Translations under genes and position numbers: made by a program
Part shown: positions 8,870 through 17,368 of the stretch, one piece after another
How the letters are laid out: each line of letters starts with the position of its first letter
Position numbering within the stretch: the stretch's first letter is position 1
The notes under the pieces: generated by a model
What the model was told of the DNA's origin: nothing
The model's input: only the letters and a program-made list of their open reading frames with translations
Databases searched by the model: none
Assembly (NCBI RefSeq): GCF_015689335.1
Contig: NZ_CP065053.1
Location: 682,001-746,000, forward strand
Length of the DNA: 64,000 nucleotides
Reading direction: 5' to 3'
Source of the DNA: Massilia antarctica
GTDB taxonomy: Bacteria; Pseudomonadota; Gammaproteobacteria; Burkholderiales; Burkholderiaceae_D

Positions 8870-9930
8870 GGCGCCGCTCCCGCATGCGGATGCCCGTTCC
8901 GGTAAGCGCCCGAGGCGATATCGGCCGCCCAGGCGCGCTGTTCCAGGTACCAGCGCACCGTATTGGCGATACCGCTGGCGAAACTCGCGGCCGGGGCCCA
9001 GCCCAATTCGCGCTGCAGCTTGCCGGCATCGACCGCATAGCGCCGGTCGTGGCCCGGCCGGTCCGCCACATGCACGATCTGGCTGCGGTAACTGGCCGCG
9101 CTGGCCGCGCGCGGGGCCGCCGTGTCGAGCAGATCGCACAGGGCGTGAATGACATCGATATTCTTCATTTCATTGTGGCCGCCGACGTTATACACCTCGC
9201 CCGGCCGCCCGGCGTCCAGAATGCGGCGCAGCGCCGCGCAGTGGTCACCCACGTACAGCCAGTCGCGCACCTGCTGCCCGTCGCCGTACACGGGCAGGGG
9301 TTTTCCCGCCAGCGCATTGGCGATCATCAGGGGGATCAGCTTTTCCGGGAACTGGCAGGGACCATAGTTGTTCGAGCAATTGCTGGTCAGGGTCGGCAAG
9401 CCGTAGGTGTGATGGCAGGCCCGCACCAGATGGTCCGCCGCCGCCTTGGAGGCCGCATACGGGCTGTTTGGCGCATACGCGGTGCGCTCGGTAAACGCCG
9501 GATCGCCGGGACCTAAGGTGCCATACACTTCATCGGTCGACACGTGCAGGAAGCGAAACGCGCTTTGCCGCGCGCCGGCCAAACCCTGCCAATACGCGCG
9601 CGCCGCCTCGAGCAGCGCGAAGGTGCCGTTGATATTAGTGGCGATGAAGTCGTCCGGAGCGTCGATCGAGCGGTCCACATGGCTCTCGGCGGCGAAATGG
9701 AGCAACGCGCGCGGGCGATGCTGCTCCAGCAGCCGCGCCACCAGCGCGCGGTTGCCGATATCGCCCTGCACGAACAGGTGGCGCGGGTCGTCCTTGAGCC
9801 GCGCGAGATTATTCAGATTGCCTGCATACGTCAGTTTATCCAGATTCAATACCGGCTCGTCGCCGAGCGCGAGCCAGTCGAGGATGAAATTGGATCCGAT
9901 AAAACCGGCACCACCGGTTACAAAAATCAT
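8866..9930 (-). CDS. rfbB: dTDP-glucose 4,6-dehydratase
   Basis: First gene of the rhamnose operon: NAD-dependent dehydration of dTDP-glucose. It has 354 residues. The Rossmann motif GGAGFIGSN is at 6-14, the active-site triad T132-D133-E134 lies in STDEVYG, and the catalytic pair is Y158/K162. It is divergent from apaH across a short region that must hold both promoters. Confidence 0.95.
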   Translation of the reverse strand: MIFVTGGAGFIGSNFILDWLALGDEPVLNLDKLTYAGNLNNLARLKDDPRHLFVQGDIGNRALVARLLEQHRPRALLHFAAESHVDRSIDAPDDFIATNINGTFALLEAARAYWQGLAGARQSAFRFLHVSTDEVYGTLGPGDPAFTERTAYAPNSPYAASKAAADHLVRACHHTYGLPTLTSNCSNNYGPCQFPEKLIPLMIANALAGKPLPVYGDGQQVRDWLYVGDHCAALRRILDAGRPGEVYNVGGHNEMKNIDVIHALCDLLDTAAPRAASAASYRSQIVHVADRPGHDRRYAVDAGKLQRELGWAPAASFASGIANTVRWYLEQRAWAADIASGAYRNGHPHAGAAP

Positions 9931-9999
9931 TTAGTATCCGCGGAGGTCGGGAATTTGAAACCACGATTTTATGTGAAACGCGCCAGTACTGGAATTGAA

Positions 10000-10851
10000 T
10001 TGTTAAAAACTTATGTAATTGGCGACCTGCAAGGGTGCGCCCACGAAGCCGCCGTCCTGCTCAAGCGGATCGACGCCGATGCCGCGGGACAGGCGCGCGT
10101 GCTGTTCGTGGGTGACCTGATCAACCGCGGCCCGGCCTCGCTCGACGCCCTGCGCCACGTGGCGGCGCTCGCGCGCGCCAGCGGCGGCGCCAGCGACGCC
10201 CTGCTCGGCAACCACGACCTGCACCTGCTGGCCGTCGCCGTGGGCGCGCAAAAGATGTCGAAGTCCGATACGCTCGACACAATCCTCGCCGCGCCCGACC
10301 GCGATGACCTGATCGACTGGCTGCGCCATCGCCCGCTGGCCATGATGGCCGAAGGCCACCTGCTGGTGCATGCCGGCGTGGCGCCCCAGTGGGACGCGGC
10401 GCAGACCATGGCCTTGGCGGGGGAAGTCGAGGCGGTGCTGCGCGGGCCGGGCTGGATCGATTTTTTGCGCAATATGTACGGCAACGAGCCGGCGCGCTGG
10501 GACGATGCGCTTACCGGCATGGCGCGCCTGCGCTGCATCGTCAACGCACTCACGCGCATGCGCCTGTGCGCGCCGGACGGCACCATGGATTTCAAGGAAA
10601 AGGAAAGCGCGGGCGCGCCGCCCGGATCGAATTTGCTGCCCTGGTTCGACCTGCCCGGCCGCAGGAGCGCGGGCACCACCGTTGTGTTCGGCCACTGGTC
10701 GGCCCTCGGCCTGCTGCTGCGCCCCGACGTCATCGGCCTCGATAGCGGCTGCGTGTGGGGCGGCAAACTGACGGCCCTGTGCCTGAACGACCGCAGCCTG
10801 CTGCAAGTCGACTGCCCCGAGTACAAGGAACCCGGCAAACCGAAGCCCTAG
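10000..10851 (+). CDS. apaH: Symmetrical bis(5'-nucleosyl)-tetraphosphatase
   Basis: Hydrolyses Ap4A to two ADP. It is a metallophosphatase: GDLQGC sits near the N-terminus, then G-D-L-I-N-R-G-P and G-N-H-D-L-H. There is no ATG start. TTG 10000 gives 283 residues, close to the usual 280, and places [11 protein letters not shown] at the N-terminus as in homologues. TTG 9955, 8 bases after a GGAGG, has a far better ribosome site and would add 15 residues; GTG 9973 is a third option. The stop overlaps the convergent plsC end by three bases. Confidence 0.9.
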   Translation: MLKTYVIGDLQGCAHEAAVLLKRIDADAAGQARVLFVGDLINRGPASLDALRHVAALARASGGASDALLGNHDLHLLAVAVGAQKMSKSDTLDTILAAPDRDDLIDWLRHRPLAMMAEGHLLVHAGVAPQWDAAQTMALAGEVEAVLRGPGWIDFLRNMYGNEPARWDDALTGMARLRCIVNALTRMRLCAPDGTMDFKEKESAGAPPGSNLLPWFDLPGRRSAGTTVVFGHWSALGLLLRPDVIGLDSGCVWGGKLTALCLNDRSLLQVDCPEYKEPGKPKP

Positions 10852-11597
10852 CGGCCGACGATTTCCTGGGACAGCGCTGCGCCCACTGCGGCATGTGCGG
10901 CGGCGCACACGTCGCGCCGGTGCGCGCCGGCGGCATTGATGGGCGCAGAGCACACCAAGCGAGCGAATACCGGCGGGCCGGACAAAATTGCCACCATGCT
11001 CTGGGCGAAGGTCATATCGCCGATAAATTCGATTGATGGGTGCAGCAGCCGTTGTGTATCGTCCATGTAGCACACCGCATACGGCTGCACCATCACCTTC
11101 GCGTCCACCGCCGCCTCGAACAGGTTGGCATGGAAAGGCATCAGGCTTCCCTGCTGCGCCGTGGTCCCTTCCGGGAAGAAAGCGACGCGTTCCCCCTGCT
11201 CCAGCTTGAGCACCAAGCCCTTGAAAATCTGGCGCAGGTCGCGCCGGTTGCCGCGCGCGAGGAACACCGTGCCGGCCTTGTCGGCCAGCCAGCCTAGCAC
11301 CGGCCACTCGCGGATTTCGGACTTGGCCACGAAGCGGCACGGGTACAGCGCATTGATCACGAAGATATCGAGCCAAGAAACGTGATTGGCCACCACCATC
11401 GCGTGCGCCAGCGCCGGCACGCCGGTCGACGGCATCACCGTCACGCCACAGATGCCCACCAGACGCCGTGACCAGCTCTGGGTCACGCGGTCGCGCAGCC
11501 GATGGCTGGCCCACGGGAACACGAATGCGCACGCGGACAGGCCGGTCAACAGATGGAAAAACACGCGGCACAGCCGGAAATAGAGCTTGATCTTCAC
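10848..11597 (-). CDS. plsC: 1-acyl-sn-glycerol-3-phosphate acyltransferase
   Basis: Makes phosphatidic acid from lysophosphatidic acid at the inner membrane. It has 249 residues with a hydrophobic N-terminus (about 8-30), the acyltransferase block I N-H-V-S-W-L-D at 71-77 (H72, D77) and block III FPEGTT at 141-146. The tail is alanine-rich and poorly conserved. It could be a lyso-ornithine-lipid acyltransferase paralogue; context does not decide. Confidence 0.85.
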   Translation of the reverse strand: MKIKLYFRLCRVFFHLLTGLSACAFVFPWASHRLRDRVTQSWSRRLVGICGVTVMPSTGVPALAHAMVVANHVSWLDIFVINALYPCRFVAKSEIREWPVLGWLADKAGTVFLARGNRRDLRQIFKGLVLKLEQGERVAFFPEGTTAQQGSLMPFHANLFEAAVDAKVMVQPYAVCYMDDTQRLLHPSIEFIGDMTFAQSMVAILSGPPVFARLVCSAPINAAGAHRRDVCAAAHAAVGAALSQEIVGR

Positions 11598-11675
11598 ATG
11601 ACACCAAAGGAACGGGAATGCCGGGCGCGCCGATGGCGCCCGGTTTGCCTGCGGCGTCGCGCGCCGCCGGTCATC

Positions 11676-12992
11676 TTAACGCTGAAACGCGATGCGTCCG
11701 CCCACGATGGTCGCCTTCACCTGCCCGGCCAGTTCGTAGCCGAGGAAAGGCGTGTGCTTGCCCTGGCTGGCCAGCGCTGACGCCTCGACCGTCCAGCGCG
11801 CGGCCGGATCGAACACCACCACGTCGGCGCAAGCGCCCGGCGACAGCTGGCCCACCGCCAGGCCGGCGATGCGCGCCGCGTCGCTCGTGATCTTGGCGAT
11901 CGCGCGCGCCAGCGGTGTGCTCGATCCCGCGGCGCCATGCTGCACGCTGGCGTAATCGTCGGCCCACTTGATGGCCAGCGACAGCAGCAGTTCCAGCCCG
12001 GTGGCGCCGGGAGAGGCTTCGCCGAACGGCAGCAACTTCTCGTCGTCGTCGACCGGGGTGTGGTCCGAGCAGATCGCGTCGATGGTGCCGTCGTACAGGG
12101 CGGCGCGGATCGCATCGCGGTCGCGCTGGCTGCGGAACGGCGGCGTGACCCTCGCGTTGGAATCGAAAAAGCCGATGTCGGCGTCGGTCATGTGCACGTG
12201 GTGCACGGCGACGTCGCAGGTGACCGGCAAGCCTTCCTTCTTGGCCGCCCGCACCAGGTCAAGGCCGGCGGAGGACGACATGCGGCACAGGTGCACGCGC
12301 GCGCCGGTGGCGCGCACCAGCTCGAACACGGTATGCAGCGCGATCGTCTCGGACATGACCGGCACCCCGGCCAGGCCAAGGCGCGAGGCCAGCGGCCCGC
12401 TGTGGGCGATGCCGCCGCGCCCGATGTGCGCATCCTGCGGACGCACCCACACGGTAAAGCCGAAGGTTTTGGCGTACTGCAGGGCGCGCAGCAGCACCGT
12501 GGTGTCTTCGATGACTTCCTCGGCCTGCGAAAAGCCGATGCAGCCCGCTTCCGTCAGCTCCACCATTTCGGTCAGGGCCTTGCCCTTCAGGCCCATGGTC
12601 AGCGCGCCCAATGGGTGCACGTGCGCCTGCTGCAGCTTGCCGGCGCGGTACTTGAGCATTTCGACCAGGCCCGGTTCGTCCAGCACCGGATCGGTATCGG
12701 GCGGACAAATCAGGCTGGTCACGCCGCCCTGCATCGCCGCCTGCATCTCGGACTTGAGGGTGGCCTTGTATTCGTAACCCGGCTCGCGCAGGCGCGCCGA
12801 CAGGTCGACCAGGCCGGGAGCGACCACCAGGCCGGTGGCGTCGATGCTGTTGCCGGCCTTGAATCCAGCCGGCGCCGTGCCGGTCGATGCCACTTTGCCG
12901 TCGACGATGAACAGGTCGGTGACCGTGTCGATGCCGTTGGCCGGGTCGATCAGGCGCCCGTTCTTGATATGAAGATGGTTGTTCACGTTCAC
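11676..12992 (-). CDS. pyrX: Dihydroorotase-like protein PyrX/PyrC' (probably non-catalytic)
   Basis: An amidohydrolase-fold protein of 438 residues that follows pyrB with a four-base overlap. In active dihydroorotases the first beta strand ends in D-x-H-x-H-L-R-E-P-G; here it reads [10 protein letters not shown] at 63-72, so both metal-binding histidines are replaced (S65, R67). A later S-D-H-T-P motif is kept. In Pseudomonas the equivalent PyrC' is inactive and needed to assemble active aspartate transcarbamoylase; the same role is inferred here, with a true pyrC expected elsewhere. Confidence 0.88.
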   Translation of the reverse strand: MNVNNHLHIKNGRLIDPANGIDTVTDLFIVDGKVASTGTAPAGFKAGNSIDATGLVVAPGLVDLSARLREPGYEYKATLKSEMQAAMQGGVTSLICPPDTDPVLDEPGLVEMLKYRAGKLQQAHVHPLGALTMGLKGKALTEMVELTEAGCIGFSQAEEVIEDTTVLLRALQYAKTFGFTVWVRPQDAHIGRGGIAHSGPLASRLGLAGVPVMSETIALHTVFELVRATGARVHLCRMSSSAGLDLVRAAKKEGLPVTCDVAVHHVHMTDADIGFFDSNARVTPPFRSQRDRDAIRAALYDGTIDAICSDHTPVDDDEKLLPFGEASPGATGLELLLSLAIKWADDYASVQHGAAGSSTPLARAIAKITSDAARIAGLAVGQLSPGACADVVVFDPAARWTVEASALASQGKHTPFLGYELAGQVKATIVGGRIAFQR

Positions 12993-13954
12993 CCTTGCGC
13001 TCCTGCCAGAATACTCATTACCGCCATCCTTACCGCGATCCCGAACGTCACCTGCGGCAAAATCACCGCCTGCGCGCCATCGGCCACCGCCGAATCGATT
13101 TCCACGCCCCGGTTCATCGGACCCGGATGCATGACGATCGCATCGGGCCTGGCCAGCGCCAGGCGCTCCGGTGTCAGGCCATAGCTCTTGAAATACTCCT
13201 GCGCCGACGGCAGCAGCGCACCGCTCATGCGCTCGTTCTGCAGGCGCAGCATGATGATCACGTCGACGTCCTTCAAGCCTTCGTCCATGTTGGTGAACAC
13301 GCGCACGCCCATCTGTTCCAGCCCGCCCGGCAGCAAGGTGTGCGGGCCGATGGCGCGCACTTCCGGCACACCCAGGGTGGTCAAGGCATGGATGTCGGAA
13401 CGCGCCACCCGGCTGTGCAGGATGTCGCCCACGATGGCCACGCGCAGATTGGTGAAGTCCTTCTTGTAGTGGCGGATCGTGTACATGTCGAGCAGGCCCT
13501 GGGTCGGGTGCGCGTGGCGGCCATCGCCCGCGTTGACCACGTGGACGTGCGACTGCTTCGTATCGATCAGGTGCTTGGCGATCAGGTAGGGCGCGCCCGA
13601 CTGCGCGTGGCGCACCACGAACATATCGGCATGCATGGCCGACAGGTTGTCGATGGTGTCGAGCAGCGATTCGCCCTTGCTGGCCGAGGAAGCCTGGATA
13701 TTCAAGTTGATCACGTCGGCCGAGAGGCGCTTGGACGCGATCTCGAAGGTGGTGCGGGTGCGCGTGGAGTTCTCGAAGAACAGGTTGAACACGCTCTTGC
13801 CGCGCATGAGCGGCACCTTCTTCACTTCACGGTCGGAGATGCCGACAAAGCTCGACGCCGTGTCGAGGATATGATTGACGATCGATTTGGGCAGCCCTTC
13901 GATGCTTAACAGGTGCTGCAGTTCGCCATTTTTATTCAGTTGCGGATTAAGCAT
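12989..13954 (-). CDS. pyrB: Aspartate carbamoyltransferase catalytic subunit
   Basis: Condenses carbamoyl phosphate and aspartate, the committed step of pyrimidine synthesis. It has 321 residues; the carbamoyl-phosphate loop S-T-R-T-R-T is at 63-68 in [13 protein letters not shown], and H-P-T-Q-G-L and the aspartate-site region follow. It overlaps pyrR by eight bases at its start and pyrX by four at its end. Confidence 0.96.
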   Translation of the reverse strand: MLNPQLNKNGELQHLLSIEGLPKSIVNHILDTASSFVGISDREVKKVPLMRGKSVFNLFFENSTRTRTTFEIASKRLSADVINLNIQASSASKGESLLDTIDNLSAMHADMFVVRHAQSGAPYLIAKHLIDTKQSHVHVVNAGDGRHAHPTQGLLDMYTIRHYKKDFTNLRVAIVGDILHSRVARSDIHALTTLGVPEVRAIGPHTLLPGGLEQMGVRVFTNMDEGLKDVDVIIMLRLQNERMSGALLPSAQEYFKSYGLTPERLALARPDAIVMHPGPMNRGVEIDSAVADGAQAVILPQVTFGIAVRMAVMSILAGAQG

Positions 13955-14465
13955 GGTCTTCTTCTATGGTGAGCGAAAATTGCCCGTCGCCGGCACGCGC
14001 CAGCGCAAGCGACTGATTGGCTTCCAGCGCGACCGAGGTGGCGACGAAATCGGCCGCCACCGGCAGCTCGCGCCCGCCGCGGTCGGCCAATGCCGCCAGC
14101 ATGATGCGCGCCGGACGGCCATAGTCGAACAGCACGTTGATCGCCGCGCGCGTGGTGCGGCCCGTGTACAGCACGTCGTCCACCAGCACGATGGTGGCGC
14201 GGTCCACGTTGAACAGGATGTGCGTCGGTTTCACGTCCGGATGCAGGCCCTTTTTGGCAAAGTCGTCGCGGTAGAACGAGACGTCGATGAAGCCCAGGCG
14301 GTCCTTCAGGCCCAGGTCCGCCGCGAGGCGTTCGGCCAGCCAGGCGCCGCCCGAGTGGATGCCGATGATCGCCGCGTCCTGCACCCCGTGCAAGCCATCG
14401 CGCACCTGGCCGAGCAAGGTCTGGTACAGCGCCTCGGCGTCGAACTGCTTAGTTGTTGTTGGCAT
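13947..14465 (-). CDS. pyrR: PyrR bifunctional regulator / uracil phosphoribosyltransferase
   Basis: A 172-residue type I PRTase. The PRPP loop [13 protein letters not shown] is at about 93-105. In Bacillus PyrR is an RNA-binding attenuator; in Gram-negative bacteria it may only salvage uracil or act differently. No attenuator hairpin is visible here because the upstream gene overlaps it. ATG 14465 is preferred over the TTG nine bases earlier; it overlaps the ruvX end by 17 bases. Confidence 0.92.
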   Translation of the reverse strand: MPTTTKQFDAEALYQTLLGQVRDGLHGVQDAAIIGIHSGGAWLAERLAADLGLKDRLGFIDVSFYRDDFAKKGLHPDVKPTHILFNVDRATIVLVDDVLYTGRTTRAAINVLFDYGRPARIMLAALADRGGRELPVAADFVATSVALEANQSLALARAGDGQFSLTIEEDHA

Positions 14466-14856
14466 GGTCGTCAAAGTATTGTTGCAAAATGATGGAGGCG
14501 GCTTGGTCGTCGATGATCTGGCCGCGTTTGGCGTGGATCACGGCCGACGAATAGCGTTCGTCGACCAGGGTGACCGGCAGGTCGAAGCGCCCGTGCAGCT
14601 GGTTGGCGAAGCGGCGGCAGCGCAGGGTCATGTCGTGCTCCGTGCCGTCCGGGTGGCGCGGTTCGCCCACCACCAGGCGGGCCGGGGCCCAGGCGGCGAT
14701 CAGGTCGCCGATCTGCTTGAATCGCGCCGCATTGTCGATGGCGTTGACCACCGCGAGCGGCTGCGCCTGACCGGTCAGGGTGTTCCCCATGGCGATCCCA
14801 ATACGCTTGATGCCGAAATCGAAGCCGAGTACGAGTTCAATCACCGCTTCAGCCAC
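14449..14856 (-). CDS. ruvX: Putative Holliday junction resolvase / pre-16S rRNA nuclease
   Basis: YqgF family RNase-H-fold nuclease that trims the 5' end of 16S rRNA precursor. LGFDFGIKRIGIA carries the first catalytic aspartate, and V-D-E-R-Y-S-S and D-D-Q-A-A provide the later acidic residues. GTG 14856 follows a GGGGA at good spacing and gives 135 residues, near the family norm; a TTG at 14883 overlapping the yqgE stop is the alternative. Confidence 0.9.
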   Translation of the reverse strand: MAEAVIELVLGFDFGIKRIGIAMGNTLTGQAQPLAVVNAIDNAARFKQIGDLIAAWAPARLVVGEPRHPDGTEHDMTLRCRRFANQLHGRFDLPVTLVDERYSSAVIHAKRGQIIDDQAASIILQQYFDDHANNN

Positions 14857-14879
14857 GCGCGCGGTCCCCGTGGTGCTGG

Positions 14880-15542
14880 TCAAGCATGGCCGGCCTCGGA
14901 TGCGAGCATCAGCGGGTCGATGCCAAGCAGTTTGATGGCGGCGTTGTAGCGCTCTTCGATCGGCAGGTCGAACAGCACGTGCGCGTCGGCGGCCACCGTC
15001 AGCCAGCCATTGCGGCCGATTTCATCTTCCAGCTGGCCGGGGCTCCAGCCGGCGTAGCCGATGGAGACCAGCAGGCGCTGGGGGCCGTCGCCATTGGCCA
15101 CCGCTTCGAGCACGTCGATCGAGGTGGTGAAGGCCACGTCCTCGGTCACGGTGAGCGAGGACGAATAGCGCGCGCCGGGCGTGTGCAGCACGAAGCCGCG
15201 GTCGTCCTGCACCGGGCCGCCGAACATGATCGGTTCATTGACGACGGCCGTGCGCAGGCCGTCGGCCAGTTTCAGGTCGATGCGTTCGAACAGCACTTCC
15301 ATGGTCATGTCGGTGGGCTTGTTGATGACGACACCAAGCACGCCTTTGTCGTTGTGCTCGCAGATGTAGACGACGGTGCCGCCGAAAATCGGGTCCTGCA
15401 TCGATGGCATCGCTATCAGGAAATGATTTGCCAGGTTCAAGGTGGACCCCGATGCCAGGGCAGTGCCCTCGTCGGGACGAACCTCGTCGTCCTGCGACAT
15501 GCCGGGCACGGGCAGAGTTTTGCCGATTTTGCTTTTCTTCAT
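14880..15542 (-). CDS. UPF0301 protein YqgE/AlgH
   Basis: A cytoplasmic protein of unknown biochemical role, called AlgH in Pseudomonas. The conserved core begins NHFLIAMPSMQDPIFGGTV, then I-C-E-H-N-D-x-G-V-L-G and IMFGGPV. The ATG at 15542 (MKKSKIG) has GAGAG upstream and gives 220 residues; the first 30 are variable. It heads the yqgE-ruvX-pyrR-pyrB-pyrX series, the order known in Pseudomonas. Confidence 0.9.
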   Translation of the reverse strand: MKKSKIGKTLPVPGMSQDDEVRPDEGTALASGSTLNLANHFLIAMPSMQDPIFGGTVVYICEHNDKGVLGVVINKPTDMTMEVLFERIDLKLADGLRTAVVNEPIMFGGPVQDDRGFVLHTPGARYSSSLTVTEDVAFTTSIDVLEAVANGDGPQRLLVSIGYAGWSPGQLEDEIGRNGWLTVAADAHVLFDLPIEERYNAAIKLLGIDPLMLASEAGHA

Positions 15543-15723
15543 ACGCGTCACTCTCTCTGCTCGCTCTCTGATGTTTACTGCTAGTATCCGGGCTTGCAAA
15601 CGATGGAATTTTCGATAGTTTACACTGATTTGGGGCCGCCACCACCGGAAGCGCCCTCGTGCGCGCAGCTAACTGCGATGGTAGCCGACAAATTTTCTTC
15701 CTTACTTGACACCGAACACCACC

Positions 15724-17178
15724 ATGCCTCTGAGTAAATCGCTCGTCTGGTTCCGCCGCGACTTGCGCGTCTTCGACCACGCCGCATTGCATCATGCGCT
15801 AACGTCGTCGAACAGCGTTTATTGCGCGTTCATTTACGATAACACAATCCTCGACAGTTTACCGCGCGCGGACCGCCGGGTCGAGTTCATTCATGCCAGC
15901 CTGGCCGAACTCGATGCCGAATTGCGTCAACTGGGCGGCTGCCTGATCGTGCGCCACGCCGATGCGGCGCAGGAAATTCCAACACTCGCGGCGGAACTGG
16001 GCGTGGACGCGGTCTTCGTCAACGGCGACTACGAGCCGCAAGCCATCGCGCGCGATGCCGCCGTGGCCAGCCGCCTGGAGGCCGACGGACGGCGCTTTTT
16101 CAGCTACAAGGACCAAGTTATTTTCGAGAAAAGCGAGGTACTCACCCTGGCGGGCCAGAACTTCTCGGTGTTCACGCCGTACAAGAACGCCTGGCTCAAA
16201 CGCATGGCAGCCGAACCGGATTGCGTGGCGCCGTATTCGGTGGAGCCGCATGCGGCGCGCCTTGCTCCTCCTGGCGGCGACGAACGCCTGCCGACGTTGA
16301 GCGACATCGGTTTCGAGCCGACCAATCTGTCGGCCTTGTCGATCCCCACCGGCATGAGCGGCGCGGCGCAGTTGTTCGAAGACTTCATCGGGCGCATTGC
16401 GGACTACGGAGAGGCGCGCAACTACCCTGCCGTGAAGGGGCCATCGTACCTGTCGATCCACCTGCGCTTCGGTACCCTGTCGCTGCGCCATCTGGTGCGC
16501 ACGGTGACGGAGCTGATCGCGCGCGGGGCCGGTGGCGAAGGCGCGCCGGTGTGGCTGTCGGAACTGATCTGGCGCGATTTCTACGCCATGATTCTGTTCA
16601 ATCATCCGCACGTCGTCGAGCGCGCGTTCAAGCCGGCCTACGATGCGATCGTGTTCGAGACAGGGCCGGAAGCGGACGAGATGTTCGCGGCGTGGTGCGA
16701 GGGGCGTACCGGTTATCCGCTGGTCGATGCGGCGATGGCGCAGTTGAACCAGACCGGGTACATGCACAACCGCCTGCGCATGGTCACTGCCTGTTTTCTG
16801 ATCAAGGATCTGGGCATCGACTGGCGCCGTGGGGAGGCGTATTTCGCGCTGCATCTGAACGACTACGATCTGTCGTCGAACAATGGCGGGTGGCAGTGGG
16901 CGTCGTCGTCGGGATGCGATGCGCAGCCTTACTTCAGGATTTTCAATCCGGTGACGCAGTCGGAAAAATTTGACGCCAAGGGGAAGTTCATCCGGCGTTA
17001 TCTGCCGCGGCTCGATGGCTTGTCGGACAAGGAGATTCACGCGCCGTGGAGCGTGCCGCCGATGGTGCTGGCACAGAAGAAGGTCGTGCTGGGGAAGGAT
17101 TATCCGGCGCCGATTGTCAGGCATGACGAAGCACGAGTGAAGACGCTGGAGCGGTATGGGGTGGTGAAGGCGGGCTGA
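15724..17178 (+). CDS. phrB: Deoxyribodipyrimidine photo-lyase
   Basis: Light-dependent repair of cyclobutane pyrimidine dimers. It has 484 residues: an N-terminal antenna domain (SLVWFRRDLRVFDH at about 6-19) and a C-terminal FAD domain with W-R-D-F-Y, the Y-M-H-N-R-L-R-M motif, and N-N-G-G-W-Q-W-A, which hold the class I FAD and tryptophan-chain residues. The ATG at 15724 was chosen; a TTG 18 bases earlier is open. It converges on the chp operon. Confidence 0.94.
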   Translation: MPLSKSLVWFRRDLRVFDHAALHHALTSSNSVYCAFIYDNTILDSLPRADRRVEFIHASLAELDAELRQLGGCLIVRHADAAQEIPTLAAELGVDAVFVNGDYEPQAIARDAAVASRLEADGRRFFSYKDQVIFEKSEVLTLAGQNFSVFTPYKNAWLKRMAAEPDCVAPYSVEPHAARLAPPGGDERLPTLSDIGFEPTNLSALSIPTGMSGAAQLFEDFIGRIADYGEARNYPAVKGPSYLSIHLRFGTLSLRHLVRTVTELIARGAGGEGAPVWLSELIWRDFYAMILFNHPHVVERAFKPAYDAIVFETGPEADEMFAAWCEGRTGYPLVDAAMAQLNQTGYMHNRLRMVTACFLIKDLGIDWRRGEAYFALHLNDYDLSSNNGGWQWASSSGCDAQPYFRIFNPVTQSEKFDAKGKFIRRYLPRLDGLSDKEIHAPWSVPPMVLAQKKVVLGKDYPAPIVRHDEARVKTLERYGVVKAG

Positions 17179-17218
17179 CGTCGTCCCTGGCATTGCAAGA
17201 ACCAGCCGCTCGCTAGCT

Positions 17219-17259
17219 CGTCGTTCCCGGCCTTGGCGGCCCCCTTGGCGGGAACGACG
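17219..17259. repeat. Inverted repeat, GTCGTTCCC-type intergenic element
   Basis: CGTCGTTCCCG (17219-17229) pairs with CGGGAACGACG (17249-17259) around a GC-rich spacer, 41 bases after the phrB stop. A related element with the same outer arms is at 32336-32372. It resembles the short GTC-ATTCC type repeats common between genes in Burkholderiales. Confidence 0.55.
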
Positions 17260-17314
17260 GGGGGTGGGGGCGGGAACGACGGTGGTGGGGTCTGTGTCGT
17301 GTCCAAAAATAAAA

Positions 17315-17350
17315 AACGCCCTGCACCAATCGAATGGTGCAGGGCGTTTT
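17315..17350. terminator. Bidirectional Rho-independent terminator (phrB / chpA)
   Basis: ACGCCCTGCACC pairs with GGTGCAGGGCGT around an 8-base loop. The plus side ends in TTTT and the minus side in a longer T-rich tail from the A-run at 17304-17315. It begins 19 bases past the chpA stop and serves that minus-strand operon, and probably phrB too. Confidence 0.85.
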
Positions 17351-17368
17351 GTCTTTGCCGCCTACCGC

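Noticed and set aside
14449..14500. PyrR attenuator before pyrR
   Set aside because: pyrR starts inside ruvX, leaving no leader; no anti-terminator/terminator pair is visible.
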